This document shows, piece by piece, positions 8,637-16,314 of a stretch of 38,306 nucleotides of DNA. Origin of the DNA: Candidatus Binataceae bacterium. Lineage in GTDB: Bacteria; Desulfobacterota; Binatia; Binatales; Binataceae. The translations under genes were made by a program, and so were the position numbers. The DNA lies in the NCBI GenBank assembly GCA_030038355.1, contig JASHPB010000165.1, positions 1 to 38,306 on the forward strand. Direction: 5' to 3'. The notes below the pieces were generated by a model. That model worked only from the letters and a program-made list of their open reading frames with translations. It ran no database searches and had not been told where the DNA came from. Position 1 is the first letter of the stretch. Every line of letters begins with the position of its first letter.

Positions 8637-9440
8637 CTATTTCTTGAGCTTGCGAAAATCCGGCTTCCGCTTCTCCAGAAATGCCGTCACATATTCCTTA
8701 TGCTCCGGGCTCGTGTAGCACTTCTCAAGCGCGAACGTCTCGAATTGCATCGCTGTCTCGAGCGTGCCGTCGAGGCCCTGGTACAGCGCCCGCCGCGTCA
8801 TCATCAGCGAGAACGGCGAGCATTGCAGCATGTCCGCCGCGAGCTCCCGCGTCTTCGCCTTCAGCTCGGCGAACGGCACCACCTGGCTGACGAGGCCCAT
8901 CTGCAGGCATTCGGCTGCTGTGTATTGCCTTCCGGTCAGCATCATCTCCGCGGTTTTTGCAAAGCCGATCATTCGCGGCAGCAGGTAACTCGACCCAAGC
9001 TCGCTCATCAGGCCGACGCGCGGGAAAATCACGCCCATCTTGGCATTGTCCGACGCGATCCGCACGTCGAACAGCAGCGGGATCGTGCAGCCCACGCCGA
9101 GCGCATAGCCGTTGATCGCTGCGATCGTTGGCTTCGTGAGATTCCGCATCATAAACGGCAGCGAGCCGCCGACCTCGCGCCGGCCCGGCTCCTCGCGATG
9201 CGCCTCGCGCGCCTTGATATTGTCGTTGAACATCGACATATCGGCGCCGGCGCAGAACGCGCGCTCGCCCGCGCCTGTGATCACGATCACGCGCACGTCG
9301 TCATCCGCGTTGGCGCGCGCAACCGAGTCGTAGATCTCGGCGCCCATCGTCGAGGTGTACGCATTCATCTTAGCGGGGCGATTGAGCGTGATGGTCGCGA
9401 TCTCGTCGGCGACCTCATAAAGAATCGTCTCGTAGCTCAT
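8637..9440 (-). CDS. Enoyl-CoA hydratase/isomerase (crotonase family)
   Basis: A 267-residue crotonase. The oxyanion-hole segments are AFCAGADMSMF (near residue 62) and INGYALGVGCTIPLLFDVRIAS. The catalytic-loop region GLMSELGSSYLLPRMIG keeps one candidate acid (the Glu in SELG). A GGAGGT Shine-Dalgarno fixes the ATG at 9440. Crotonases hydrate or isomerise enoyl-CoA thioesters in fatty or aromatic acid breakdown, but the substrate cannot be read from the sequence. No other beta-oxidation gene is adjacent. Upstream on the same strand is a tiny basic ORF, separated by a hairpin. Confidence 0.9.
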   Translation of the reverse strand: MSYETILYEVADEIATITLNRPAKMNAYTSTMGAEIYDSVARANADDDVRVIVITGAGERAFCAGADMSMFNDNIKAREAHREEPGRREVGGSLPFMMRNLTKPTIAAINGYALGVGCTIPLLFDVRIASDNAKMGVIFPRVGLMSELGSSYLLPRMIGFAKTAEMMLTGRQYTAAECLQMGLVSQVVPFAELKAKTRELAADMLQCSPFSLMMTRRALYQGLDGTLETAMQFETFALEKCYTSPEHKEYVTAFLEKRKPDFRKLKK

Positions 9441-9460
9441 CGTTTACCTCCGTGAACCCG

Positions 9461-9495
9461 AAATCCGCTGGCTCCGCGCGCGGCCGCGCGGATTT
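9461..9495. terminator. Hairpin between small basic ORF and crotonase gene
   Basis: Arms AAATCCGC (9461-9468) and GCGGATTT (9488-9495) pair perfectly around a GC-rich centre that can itself fold. The hairpin lies in the 58 bases between the stop of the Lys/Arg-rich ORF and the crotonase start. It could end or attenuate transcription on the minus strand, though no run of U follows. Confidence 0.45.
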
Positions 9496-9498
9496 TGC

Positions 9499-9606
9499 TC
9501 AGGCGCGTTTACGTTTTGTTTTCCGCGCCTCGCGGATACGGGCCTTGATTCGTTTCTCGCGGCGCTTGCGCCGGCGTTTGATCTCGCGCTTCCTCTCCGA
9601 TGCCAT
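9499..9606 (-). CDS. 35-aa Lys/Arg-rich microprotein
   Basis: The ATG at 9606-9604 has an AGAGAGG Shine-Dalgarno six bases upstream. It encodes MASERKREIKRRRKRREKRI followed by KARIREARKTKRKRA and TGA. About 60 percent of residues are Lys or Arg, with spaced hydrophobic Ile and Ala, giving one continuous basic helix like the tail of ribosomal protein bS21 or other RNA-binding peptides. Nucleic-acid or ribosome association is an inference. It is 14 bases from the stop of the upstream secreted-protein gene, so it may be in its transcript. Confidence 0.55.
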   Translation of the reverse strand: MASERKREIKRRRKRREKRIKARIREARKTKRKRA

Positions 9607-9620
9607 CGTTTTACCTCTCT

Positions 9621-10418
9621 CTAGTCGAGTGGGACCGTCCGTTCCACCTTGGCGCCCGAATCGAGATGAACTCCATCCACGGTCGCGTACGGTTTGCCCT
9701 TGCCCGACCGGTTTTCCACATAAACGTCGTAGTCGCCGGGGTCAAGTTTGAAGCGATGCACATCGCCAGGATCGCTCGACGCAACCTGCTTCTGCGTGCC
9801 CGCGTGCAGGACCACCACGCGAGTCTTGTCGTTAAAAGGAATCCTCTGCAGCACGGTTTGAACGTCTAGCTGCGCAGGCACCACCTCGTCCAGCGTGAGC
9901 AGCGCGCGATGACCCGGCTGGAGCGTGATCGCATGCCAGTCGTAGCCCTGCGGCGGCGCGTCAACTTTGACATCAACTTGCGCCGGCGCGAACAGCATCT
10001 TATCGCCGGTGACGAAGCTCGCGAGCTTGCCGTTAGGTGGATTCGTGTCGGTGACGGTCACGCCGAAGCCCGGGTCATGACCGTTGCGATCCTTGGCGCT
10101 CACCTGCAGCACGGCGACGTCAGTGATGAGAAGCGTATGCGTGCGGCCGGCTTCGATCGCGACTCCCGTCCTGGTGATATGACCGCCGATTATCGGCAGC
10201 ACGACGGTGTATTCACCGGGCGGCAGATCGACTGTCGCCCCGGGCATCACCTCGCCGACCTGCTTGCCGGCGGCGATAATCTGCGCGGGATTCTTTGCGC
10301 CCGCGCCCTGATCGCCCATCACGTCGAGCTTGAGCTTGCCGGTTGCCGCGGCGAATGCCGACGACGTCGCGATAGCGAGCATCGCGGCGAGGCACAATGA
10401 GATGCGCGGAGGTTTCAT
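9621..10418 (-). CDS. Secreted beta-rich protein with PEGA/carrier-like repeats
   Basis: The best start is the ATG at 10418 (MKPPRISLCLAAMLAIATSSAFA), a standard signal peptide cleaved near AFA-A; the mature protein is about 240 residues. It is made of beta-sandwich-like stretches with paired features: a DLPPGEYTVVLPIIGG unit and a KLDPGDYDVYVENRSGKG unit, the P-G-(E/D)-Y pattern of PEGA and carboxypeptidase-regulatory-like domains. GATVDLPPG and GHRALLTLDE further support surface or periplasmic beta domains. There is no lipobox or membrane anchor. Function is unknown. Sixteen bases after it comes the basic microprotein. Confidence 0.65.
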   Translation of the reverse strand: MKPPRISLCLAAMLAIATSSAFAAATGKLKLDVMGDQGAGAKNPAQIIAAGKQVGEVMPGATVDLPPGEYTVVLPIIGGHITRTGVAIEAGRTHTLLITDVAVLQVSAKDRNGHDPGFGVTVTDTNPPNGKLASFVTGDKMLFAPAQVDVKVDAPPQGYDWHAITLQPGHRALLTLDEVVPAQLDVQTVLQRIPFNDKTRVVVLHAGTQKQVASSDPGDVHRFKLDPGDYDVYVENRSGKGKPYATVDGVHLDSGAKVERTVPLD

Positions 10419-10607
10419 CTTCAAACCGCCGCATCCTATCACAGGCGGCAGTTGGCCGTGCGCAATACCAGATGCCTCACGCGCTATACCAACTGACGAG
10501 CGCTGATCCCGCCGCCCCTGAAGCAGCGAGTCTCTGGTGACAATTTGGGATGAGGGCGACCCTGTTCCGAGCCTTACCCCGTTACAGCTTCCGCAGACCG
10601 GCGAACT

Positions 10608-10889
10608 CTAGGATCGCGCGATCTTTTTTGTGGACTTGCCGTTGCGCTGTGATGGATCGGGTTCGATTTTAATCAACCGTCCATTGAGTAAACTGCCGTT
10701 CAACAAGCTGAAGGCGACGGCTACGTCCGACGCCTCAGCCATCTCGACGAAGCCGAAACCGCGGCATCGTCCGGATAAACGATCGGTAACCGCGAGCGCA
10801 CCAACGACCCCGCCGGCACGCTCAAAGTGCGTCATTAGGTCACCACTGGTGACCGAACTGGCGAGATTACCGACATATATTTTTGGCAC
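10608..10889 (-). CDS. RRM-domain RNA-binding protein
   Basis: This reads as a 93-residue single RRM protein. I place the start at the GTG at 10889-10887 (VPKIYVGNLASSV), three bases after a strong GGAGGT; the longer reading adds non-homologous residues. RNP2 is KIYVGNL and RNP1 is CRGFGFVEM, with the aromatic positions kept. The C-terminus is basic (QRNGKSTKKIARS) but lacks the Gly-rich tail seen in the divergent paralogue at 11203. Bacterial RRM proteins bind single-stranded RNA and in cyanobacteria are often cold-induced; a role here is inferred. Confidence 0.88.
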   Translation of the reverse strand: MPKIYVGNLASSVTSGDLMTHFERAGGVVGALAVTDRLSGRCRGFGFVEMAEASDVAVAFSLLNGSLLNGRLIKIEPDPSQRNGKSTKKIARS

Positions 10890-11202
10890 GGGACCTCCGA
10901 GCTGCGTCAGGCGGTTCGGATTGTCCCGGCAGGCAACTTGTGGTGGTCTGGGTTGGACTGCATCCGACGGCGAGCAACACAACAATAGTATTCTCCCCAG
11001 CTTGGAAAGTACATGAGGCGCCCGTTTCCCGCCTCAAAGCGCGAACATCTGCCGGATTTATTCGAGCCCGGGGGGCTATCATAAGTTCCCCGAAGGTGTA
11101 ACATTAAGTATCTTACGTTCGGACGTTCCTTTCACTTCTACCCGGGAATGAGCCCGGGTTCTTTGGTCGGAGCCACCCGGCATAAACTTTCGGAGGGCAA
11201 AA
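10890..11202. promoter_or_regulatory. Divergent leader region between two RRM genes
   Basis: About 313 bases between divergent RRM genes, with several hairpins. TGAGGCG/CGCCTCA lies at 11014-11036 (9-base loop), AGCCC/GGGCT at 11065-11077, and ACCCGGG/CCCGGGT at 11140-11159. The last sits about 45 bases before the second gene's ATG and so is probably in its 5' UTR. Both promoters must be here, but I cannot point to certain -35/-10 pairs. RRM genes with structured, temperature-responsive leaders are known from cyanobacteria; that parallel is only suggestive. Confidence 0.5.
11140..11159 (+). promoter_or_regulatory. 5' UTR hairpin upstream of RRM gene
   Basis: A perfect 7-bp stem, ACCCGGG / CCCGGGT with loop AATGAG, followed by TTCTTTGG. 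It lies 44 bases before the ATG of the RRM gene at 11203, whose ribosome binding site is CGGAGGG. It could be a leader regulatory structure or a weak terminator. Confidence 0.45.
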
Positions 11203-11523
11203 ATGCCCAGCAAATTGTACGTAGGCAATCTGGCCTACACGGTCTCCAATGACGACCTCCACGAGCTCTTCTCGCAAGTTGGTCAGGTGCAGAGTGCAGT
11301 CGTAATCACGGACAAATTCTCCGGACAGTCGAAAGGTTTCGGCTTCGTCGAGATGACAACGGCCGATGAGGCTAATAACGCGATCCGGCAGTTCAACGAC
11401 TCCGAACTCAAGGGCCGGAACATCAAGGTGAATGAAGCGAAACCGCGCGAATCGAGCTTCGGCGGCGGCAACCGCGATCGAAACAGTGGTGGCGGAGCAA
11501 GCCGCGGCCGCAATCGTTGGTAG
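11203..11523 (+). CDS. RRM-domain RNA-binding protein with Gly/Arg tail
   Basis: A 106-residue protein with one RRM (residues 1-80): RNP2 KLYVGNL and RNP1 KGFGFVEM, with KGRNIKVNEA closing the domain. The tail after residue 85 is an RGG-like low-complexity stretch (SSFGGGNRDRNSGGG then ASRGRNRW), as in cyanobacterial and plant glycine-rich RNA-binding proteins. CGGAGGG lies seven bases before the ATG. It is a divergent paralogue of the RRM gene at 10608. Likely cytosolic and RNA-binding; targets are unknown. Confidence 0.93.
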   Translation: MPSKLYVGNLAYTVSNDDLHELFSQVGQVQSAVVITDKFSGQSKGFGFVEMTTADEANNAIRQFNDSELKGRNIKVNEAKPRESSFGGGNRDRNSGGGASRGRNRW

Positions 11524-11569
11524 GCAGCAGGTCGATGCGCGACAGTAAGTTGCGCTGATAATCCGGTCC

Positions 11570-11592
11570 GGCGCTTCGCTAGGCGGAGCGCC
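11570..11592. terminator. Hairpin after RRM gene
   Basis: GGCGCTTCGC (11570-11579) and GCGGAGCGCC (11583-11592) form a 10-bp stem with one G-U pair and a TAG loop, 47 bases after the RRM stop. No U tract follows, so it may protect or attenuate the transcript rather than fully terminate it. Confidence 0.45.
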
Positions 11593-11651
11593 CGACCAAT
11601 CATGACGGTAGGATTGCGCCGCCGTCCTCGTTCACAAGCGAGGTAAAACGC

Positions 11652-11825
11652 ATGGATAAACGCCAGCGGGAACGTGCTCGCAAAGAAAAACAGCAGCAGA
11701 AAGAGCAGCGTCGCGCCGAGCGCGCCGCGGAACGCGAGAAACGGATCCGCGAAGGCGGCAAAGACGCAGACCTTGATGGATTGGTTCCCGGACCGCAACC
11801 CGGTCAGATCATCGATTTGTCCTGA
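11652..11825 (+). CDS. 57-aa charged small protein
   Basis: The ATG at 11652 follows GCGAGGTAAAACGC. The ORF begins MDKRQRERARKEKQQQKEQR, continues as a Lys/Arg/Glu/Gln helix to about residue 36, then turns to an acidic/proline end (DADLDGLVPGPQPGQIIDLS). The two-part design (charged helix then P-G-P-Q-P tail) does not look like chance. I recall similar short ORFs in soil Deltaproteobacteria-like genomes but no named family. It lies downstream of the RRM gene and may share its regulation. Confidence 0.6.
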   Translation: MDKRQRERARKEKQQQKEQRRAERAAEREKRIREGGKDADLDGLVPGPQPGQIIDLS

Positions 11826-11951
11826 AGCTTCTTTCAGCCCACTGCGCGCGCTTTCGCGAGTGTGACTTCGCTCGCCGCGCTTGATGCGACCGCGAGCGGC
11901 AGGTTACAAGCCGATGCTGAGCCTCGGCCGCCCGAGCAAGGAGCATGTGCG

Positions 11952-13685
11952 ATGGCGCGAATTGTCGTCGAAAGAAATATCGCCGTTCCGATGCGCGATG
12001 GATGCGTCCTGCGCGCCGACCTCTTCCGTCCCGACAGCAATGAAAAGTTACCGGTGCTGCTGAATCGCACGCCCTACAACAAGGCGATGCCGATGGTGTT
12101 CGCGATGACGCTCGACGCGACGCGCGCCGCCGAGGCCGGCTACAACGTCCTCATCCAGGATTGCCGCGGACGCTTTGCCTCTGACGGAGTGTGGAACTGC
12201 TTCACCGTCGAGGCCGCTGATGGCTACGACACGATCGAGTGGGCCGCGCGCCAGCCGTGGGCGAACGGCAGCGTCGGCACCTACGGCGCGTCATACATGG
12301 GGGCAACGCAGTGGCTGGCGGCGACCCAGGCGCCGCCGAACCTGAAGGCGATGGTCCCGTCGATCACCGCGAGTGACTACCACGACGGATGGACTTACCA
12401 GAGCGGCGCGTTCTCGCTCTTCTTCAACGTGAGCTGGACGATGGCAGCCCTCGCGCCTGCGCGCCTGATGCGCGAGCGCGGTGGCGACGACGCGATCGCG
12501 CGCGAACTCGGCACGGTAGTCGGTTCGATCGATCGGATGCGCAAGTGGATGGATCATCTGCCGCTGGCTGACTTTCCGATGTTCCAGACCGGCGCGCCCT
12601 ACTTCTTCGACTGGCTGAAGCATCCGTCGTTCGACGACTACTGGCGCGCGCTCTCGATCGAGGAGCGCCATAACAAGATAAAGGTGCCGGCGCTCAATAT
12701 CGGCGGATGGTACGACATCTTCCAGGGCGGCACGCTCCGCAACTTCACCGGCATGCGCGCGCATGGCTCGACCGATGCGGCACGAAGCGGGCAGCGCCTG
12801 ATGGTCGGGCCGTGGAGTCATGCCGTGCCGTTTCAGAACCTCGTCGGCGCGGTCGATTTCGGGCTTCGTTCGGGACCGGTCTCAATCGATGTCGATGGTA
12901 CGCAGCTCGGCTTCTTTGACAAGTGGCTGAAGGGCAAGAGCGCGGCCGAGGGTGCGCCGGTTAAGCTCTTCGTCATGGGTGTCAACGAATGGCGCGAGGA
13001 GAAGGATTGGCCGCCCGTGGGCGCCGAGTTCCGCTCGTATTACCTGCATAGCCGCGGCCGCGCCAATTCAGCCTCGGGCGACGGCGCGCTTTCAGCAGAA
13101 TCGCCGGGCGGCGAACCCGCGGATCACTACCTCTATAATCCTACCGATCCCGTGCCGACCGTGGGCGGCGGCCTATGCTGCTATCCCGGCGCGCTGCAGG
13201 GCGGCGCGTGGGATCAGCGGAGCGTCGAGAATCGCGCCGACGTTCTGATCTACTCGACCGAGCCGCTCGCCGAGGATGTCGAAGTCATTGGGCCGGTGCG
13301 GCTCGATCTGTTCGCCTCGTCGTCAGCGTCCGATACCGATTTCACCGCCAAGCTGGTCGATGTATCGCCGTGCGGCACCGCGCTCAACTTAACTGACGGA
13401 ATTCTTCGCGCGCGCTATCGCGAATCGCAAAGCGAAGAGAAGATGCTGAAGCCGGGCGCGCCCGCGAAATTCAATATCGACATGTGGTCAACGGCCAACG
13501 TATTCAGGAAGGGCCATCGAATCCGGCTCGAGGTCAGCTCCTCGAATTTTCCGCGCTTCGATCGGAATCCGAACACGGGGCATCCGCTCTATATCGACCA
13601 GGAGATGCGCCCCGCGATGCAGACCGTGCTGCACGAGCGCGGCTACGCCTCGCGGCTCATCCTGCCGATTGCGCCAATACGGTAA
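11952..13685 (+). CDS. CocE/NonD family hydrolase (X-Pro dipeptidyl-peptidase-like)
   Basis: A 577-residue serine hydrolase, taking the ATG at 11952 with AAGGAG upstream rather than a GTG at 11862. Residues 10-45 hold the family start (VPMRDGCVLRADLFRP, PVLLNRTPYNK). The nucleophile is Ser114 in YGASYMG. The cap and second strand region include LNIGGWYDIFQGG (the acid region) and GPWSHAV (the likely catalytic His). The last 200 residues are the jelly-roll C-terminal domain (DFTAKLVDVSP, RLEVSSSNFPRFDRNPNTG). Members cleave esters, amides or X-Pro peptides; the substrate is unknown. There is no signal peptide, so it is probably cytosolic. Confidence 0.93.
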   Translation: MARIVVERNIAVPMRDGCVLRADLFRPDSNEKLPVLLNRTPYNKAMPMVFAMTLDATRAAEAGYNVLIQDCRGRFASDGVWNCFTVEAADGYDTIEWAARQPWANGSVGTYGASYMGATQWLAATQAPPNLKAMVPSITASDYHDGWTYQSGAFSLFFNVSWTMAALAPARLMRERGGDDAIARELGTVVGSIDRMRKWMDHLPLADFPMFQTGAPYFFDWLKHPSFDDYWRALSIEERHNKIKVPALNIGGWYDIFQGGTLRNFTGMRAHGSTDAARSGQRLMVGPWSHAVPFQNLVGAVDFGLRSGPVSIDVDGTQLGFFDKWLKGKSAAEGAPVKLFVMGVNEWREEKDWPPVGAEFRSYYLHSRGRANSASGDGALSAESPGGEPADHYLYNPTDPVPTVGGGLCCYPGALQGGAWDQRSVENRADVLIYSTEPLAEDVEVIGPVRLDLFASSSASDTDFTAKLVDVSPCGTALNLTDGILRARYRESQSEEKMLKPGAPAKFNIDMWSTANVFRKGHRIRLEVSSSNFPRFDRNPNTGHPLYIDQEMRPAMQTVLHERGYASRLILPIAPIR

Positions 13686-13790
13686 CGCAGCGTTGCTCTA
13701 TGAAGCAGCCTCGCCCGCGGCCGTGAGGGCGCGCGCAGCGGATGCAGATACCGCTTTGGCCCTCGGCACATTTCGGACGCATCAACCATT

Positions 13791-13953
13791 TGTCATCTCA
13801 TGCCTTGCTGCCTGAGCGGACTGAGTGTGCGAACGGCGTCGAAGAATCCCGGCGACCGCGGTGATGAACACGCATTCACGGCTCGGCGTGCTGCTAAAAG
13901 AGAGCCGGGATTCTTCGACGCCGTTCGCACACTCGCCGCGCTCAGGATGACAG
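13791..13953. repeat. Long inverted-repeat element (MITE/REP-like)
   Basis: Two arms of about 42 bases face each other: 13812-13853 and 13904-13945, sharing a GCGAACGGCGTCGAAGAATC core. Outer ends also match (TGTCATC at 13791 against GATGACA at 13946-13952), though the left arm carries about 14 extra bases. The 50-base centre is not clearly paired. Both strands spell the same peptide fragment (SVRTASKNPG), which would create false ORFs. The TGTCATCCTGAGCG-type end resembles dispersed palindromic elements of environmental genomes. It has no transposase and lies 83 bases before the next gene. Confidence 0.8.
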
Positions 13954-14035
13954 CAAACCGAGCCTCGAACATGTGGTACTCCCTCCGCTTAGCGCCCCAT
14001 TTTCTCACGATGGCCGTTAACGCTACGCTCCTCTC

Positions 14036-14401
14036 ATGGCCCGAATCAGCGCTCGCGTCGACAACTGGAAGACCACCTGGGAGAGCCGCGATCCGGATCG
14101 CGTCGCTGCGATGTACTCGCAGACCGGGACACACCAGAGCTCGCTGATCGCGCGCGTATGGCCCGAGCTCGGGCGCACCGTGCTCCACGGCCGCGATGAG
14201 ATCCGCGATTATGCCGCGCGTGGCCTCGCGCGTTACAAGCAGCTCCACTTCGAAATCCTGACCTCGACCGAAGAGGGCGATCGCGCCGCGGTCGAGTACC
14301 GCCGTCATTCCAACGTGGACGGCGCAAGTCCTGCCTACGTGCTCGAACTTATCGACTGGACGCGCGGACTAATCACCTCGTGCCGAGTCTTTCATTTCTA
14401 G
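14036..14401 (+). CDS. NTF2-like / SnoaL-type small protein
   Basis: This 121-residue protein fits the NTF2-like cone fold: an N-terminal helix (VDNWKTTWESRDPDRVAAMY), the S.TG.H....HGRDEIRDYAARGL segment, then four strands ending in LIDWTRGLITSCRVFHF. Such proteins are small-ligand enzymes or carriers; the substrate is unknown. It opens a plus-strand run with PPOX, eutB and eutC genes; 35 bases separate it from the PPOX start. Confidence 0.78.
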   Translation: MARISARVDNWKTTWESRDPDRVAAMYSQTGTHQSSLIARVWPELGRTVLHGRDEIRDYAARGLARYKQLHFEILTSTEEGDRAAVEYRRHSNVDGASPAYVLELIDWTRGLITSCRVFHF

Positions 14402-14436
14402 CCGCCACTCAACAAAGACGTCGCACGGTTTCCCCT

Positions 14437-14946
14437 ATGGGCATTCTCACCGAAGCAATGAAACAAGTTATCGAGGAGCAGCGCCTGGGTTTTGTGGCCA
14501 CCGCTTGCCCCGACGGCACGCCCAATTTCTCGCCGAAGGGAACCACTGCCGTCTGCGACGACGATCATCTGATCTTCGCCGATATCTGCTCGCCGGCGAC
14601 GATCGCAAATCTGCGCGCCAATCCGGCGATTGAAATCAACGTGGTGAATGTGTTCGGGAGAAGCGGCTACCGCTTCAAGGGCGTCGCGGAGATCCTGTCC
14701 GATGGCCAGGGTTTCGAGCAGGCGATCGCATTCTATAAGAGCCGCGGCTCCGTGACCGTCATCAGCGGCAAGCGAAGAATCAATGCTGCCGTCCTCGTGC
14801 GCGTCGAACAGGCGCGTCCTCTTATTTCGCCAGCCTACGACTCGGGAGAAGACGAGGAGCAGATCACGACGCGCATGAAAGCCTACTTTGACGGCGTTCT
14901 GGCGCGCCGAAATCCTGCGCTGATGCGCAAGGCAAAAACCGCCTGA
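14437..14946 (+). CDS. Pyridoxamine 5'-phosphate oxidase-like flavin protein
   Basis: The start is the ATG at 14437 (MGILTEAMKQVIEEQRLGFV), giving 169 residues. The split-barrel PPOX fold shows in RLGFVATACPDGTPNFSPKGT, HLIFADICSPATIANLRANP and the later FKGVAEILSDG strand. Family members bind FMN, F420 or heme and often act as reductases of unknown substrates. The stop overlaps the eutB start by one base (TGATG), so translation is probably coupled to ethanolamine ammonia-lyase. Confidence 0.85.
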   Translation: MGILTEAMKQVIEEQRLGFVATACPDGTPNFSPKGTTAVCDDDHLIFADICSPATIANLRANPAIEINVVNVFGRSGYRFKGVAEILSDGQGFEQAIAFYKSRGSVTVISGKRRINAAVLVRVEQARPLISPAYDSGEDEEQITTRMKAYFDGVLARRNPALMRKAKTA

Positions 14947-16313
14947 TGAAGCTCGCGACTAGCCTCTTCGGCAAAAGCTACCGCTTCCGCAGCGTCAAGG
15001 ATGTCCTGGCGCGTGCCAACGAGGCGCGCTCTGGCGACGAGCTCGCGGGAATCGCGGCGCGATCTGAGCGCGAGCGCGTGGCAGCCAAGATGGTGCTTGC
15101 CGATCTGACGCTCGATGATCTGCGCAACAATCCCGTCGTTCCTTACGAGAAGGATGAAGTCACGCGCGTGATTGCCGATGCGCTCGATGCGGCCGAATTC
15201 GAAAAGCGCCGCCACTTGAGCGTCAGCGAATTTCGCGAATGGCTCTTGAACGACGACACGAGCGGCGAAGCGATCCTCGCTGCCGGACGCGGAATCACCG
15301 CCGAGATCGCCGCGGCGGTGGCCAAGCTTTCCACCAACCTCGATTTGATTACGATTGCGTCGAAGATTCGCGTCGTTACACATGCGCGCACGACGATCGG
15401 ACTCGCAGGCCGGCTCTCGACACGCCTCCAGCCGAACCATCCGCGCGATGACGTCGCCGGAATCTCAGCCGCCACCTACGAGGGTCTCGCCTACGCGACC
15501 GGCGACGCGCTGATAGGAATCAATCCCGCGATCGACGAGCCCGACAACCTGCGGCGCCTGCTCGATACGACCGCCGCGATAATCGAGCGGACGAGAGCGC
15601 CGACGCAGAACTGCGTGCTCGCGCATATCACGACGCAGATGCGGGCGCTCGAGGCCGGGGCGCCGATGGATATCATGTTCCAGAGTCTCGCCGGGACGGA
15701 GAAAGGAAATCGCGGCTTCGGAATCACGGTCCGCATGCTCGACGACGGCTACGCGATGATTCGCGAGACGGGCAGGCTCCGCTCGCCCAATCTGATGTAC
15801 TTCGAAACCGGTCAGGGCTCGGAGCTGTCGGCCGGCGCGCACCAGGGCGCCGACCAGGTCACGCTGGAGGCGCGATGCTACGGCCTTGCGCGGCGCTACA
15901 ATCCACTACTGGTTAACACGGTAGTCGGGTTCATCGGACCCGAGTATCTCTACGATGCCAAGCAGATCACACGCGCGGGCCTCGAGGACCACATGATGGG
16001 CAAACTGCTCGGCGTGCCGCTCGGCGCAGACGCCTGCTACACCAATCACGCGCGCGCCGATCAAAACGATTGCGAGAACCTCGCTACTTTACTCGCTGCC
16101 GCGGGATGCAACTACTTCATGGCGGTTCCCATGGGCGACGACGTGATGCTCTCTTACCAGTGCACGAGCTTTCACGATGCGGCGGCGCTCAGGCAGGCGC
16201 TGAAGCTAAGGCTCGCACCGGAATTCGAAAGCTGGTGCGAGGCGCGAGAGATTATCCGCGACGGCCGCCTGACAAATCGCGCCGGCGATCCGGCACTGGT
16301 GATGAACTCGTAA
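14946..16313 (+). CDS. eutB: Ethanolamine ammonia-lyase large subunit
   Basis: EutB is the TIM-barrel catalytic subunit that, with adenosylcobalamin and EutC, converts ethanolamine to acetaldehyde and ammonia. The 455 residues match the family's usual length. Readable marks are KVLARANEAR-like opening residues (DVLARANEARSGDELAGIAA), RLSTRLQPNHPRDDV, YEGLAYATGDALIGINP, the MFQSLAGTEKGN segment, and YFETGQGSELSAGAHQGADQ, conserved around the substrate and B12 site. The ATG overlaps the PPOX stop. eutC follows one base after the stop. Confidence 0.96.
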   Translation: MKLATSLFGKSYRFRSVKDVLARANEARSGDELAGIAARSERERVAAKMVLADLTLDDLRNNPVVPYEKDEVTRVIADALDAAEFEKRRHLSVSEFREWLLNDDTSGEAILAAGRGITAEIAAAVAKLSTNLDLITIASKIRVVTHARTTIGLAGRLSTRLQPNHPRDDVAGISAATYEGLAYATGDALIGINPAIDEPDNLRRLLDTTAAIIERTRAPTQNCVLAHITTQMRALEAGAPMDIMFQSLAGTEKGNRGFGITVRMLDDGYAMIRETGRLRSPNLMYFETGQGSELSAGAHQGADQVTLEARCYGLARRYNPLLVNTVVGFIGPEYLYDAKQITRAGLEDHMMGKLLGVPLGADACYTNHARADQNDCENLATLLAAAGCNYFMAVPMGDDVMLSYQCTSFHDAAALRQALKLRLAPEFESWCEAREIIRDGRLTNRAGDPALVMNS

Positions 16314-16314
16314 G

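Noticed and set aside
13793-14308. Overlapping ORFs on both strands through the inverted repeat
   Set aside because: Their repeated SVRTASKNPG peptide comes from the repeat arms, not from coding selection.
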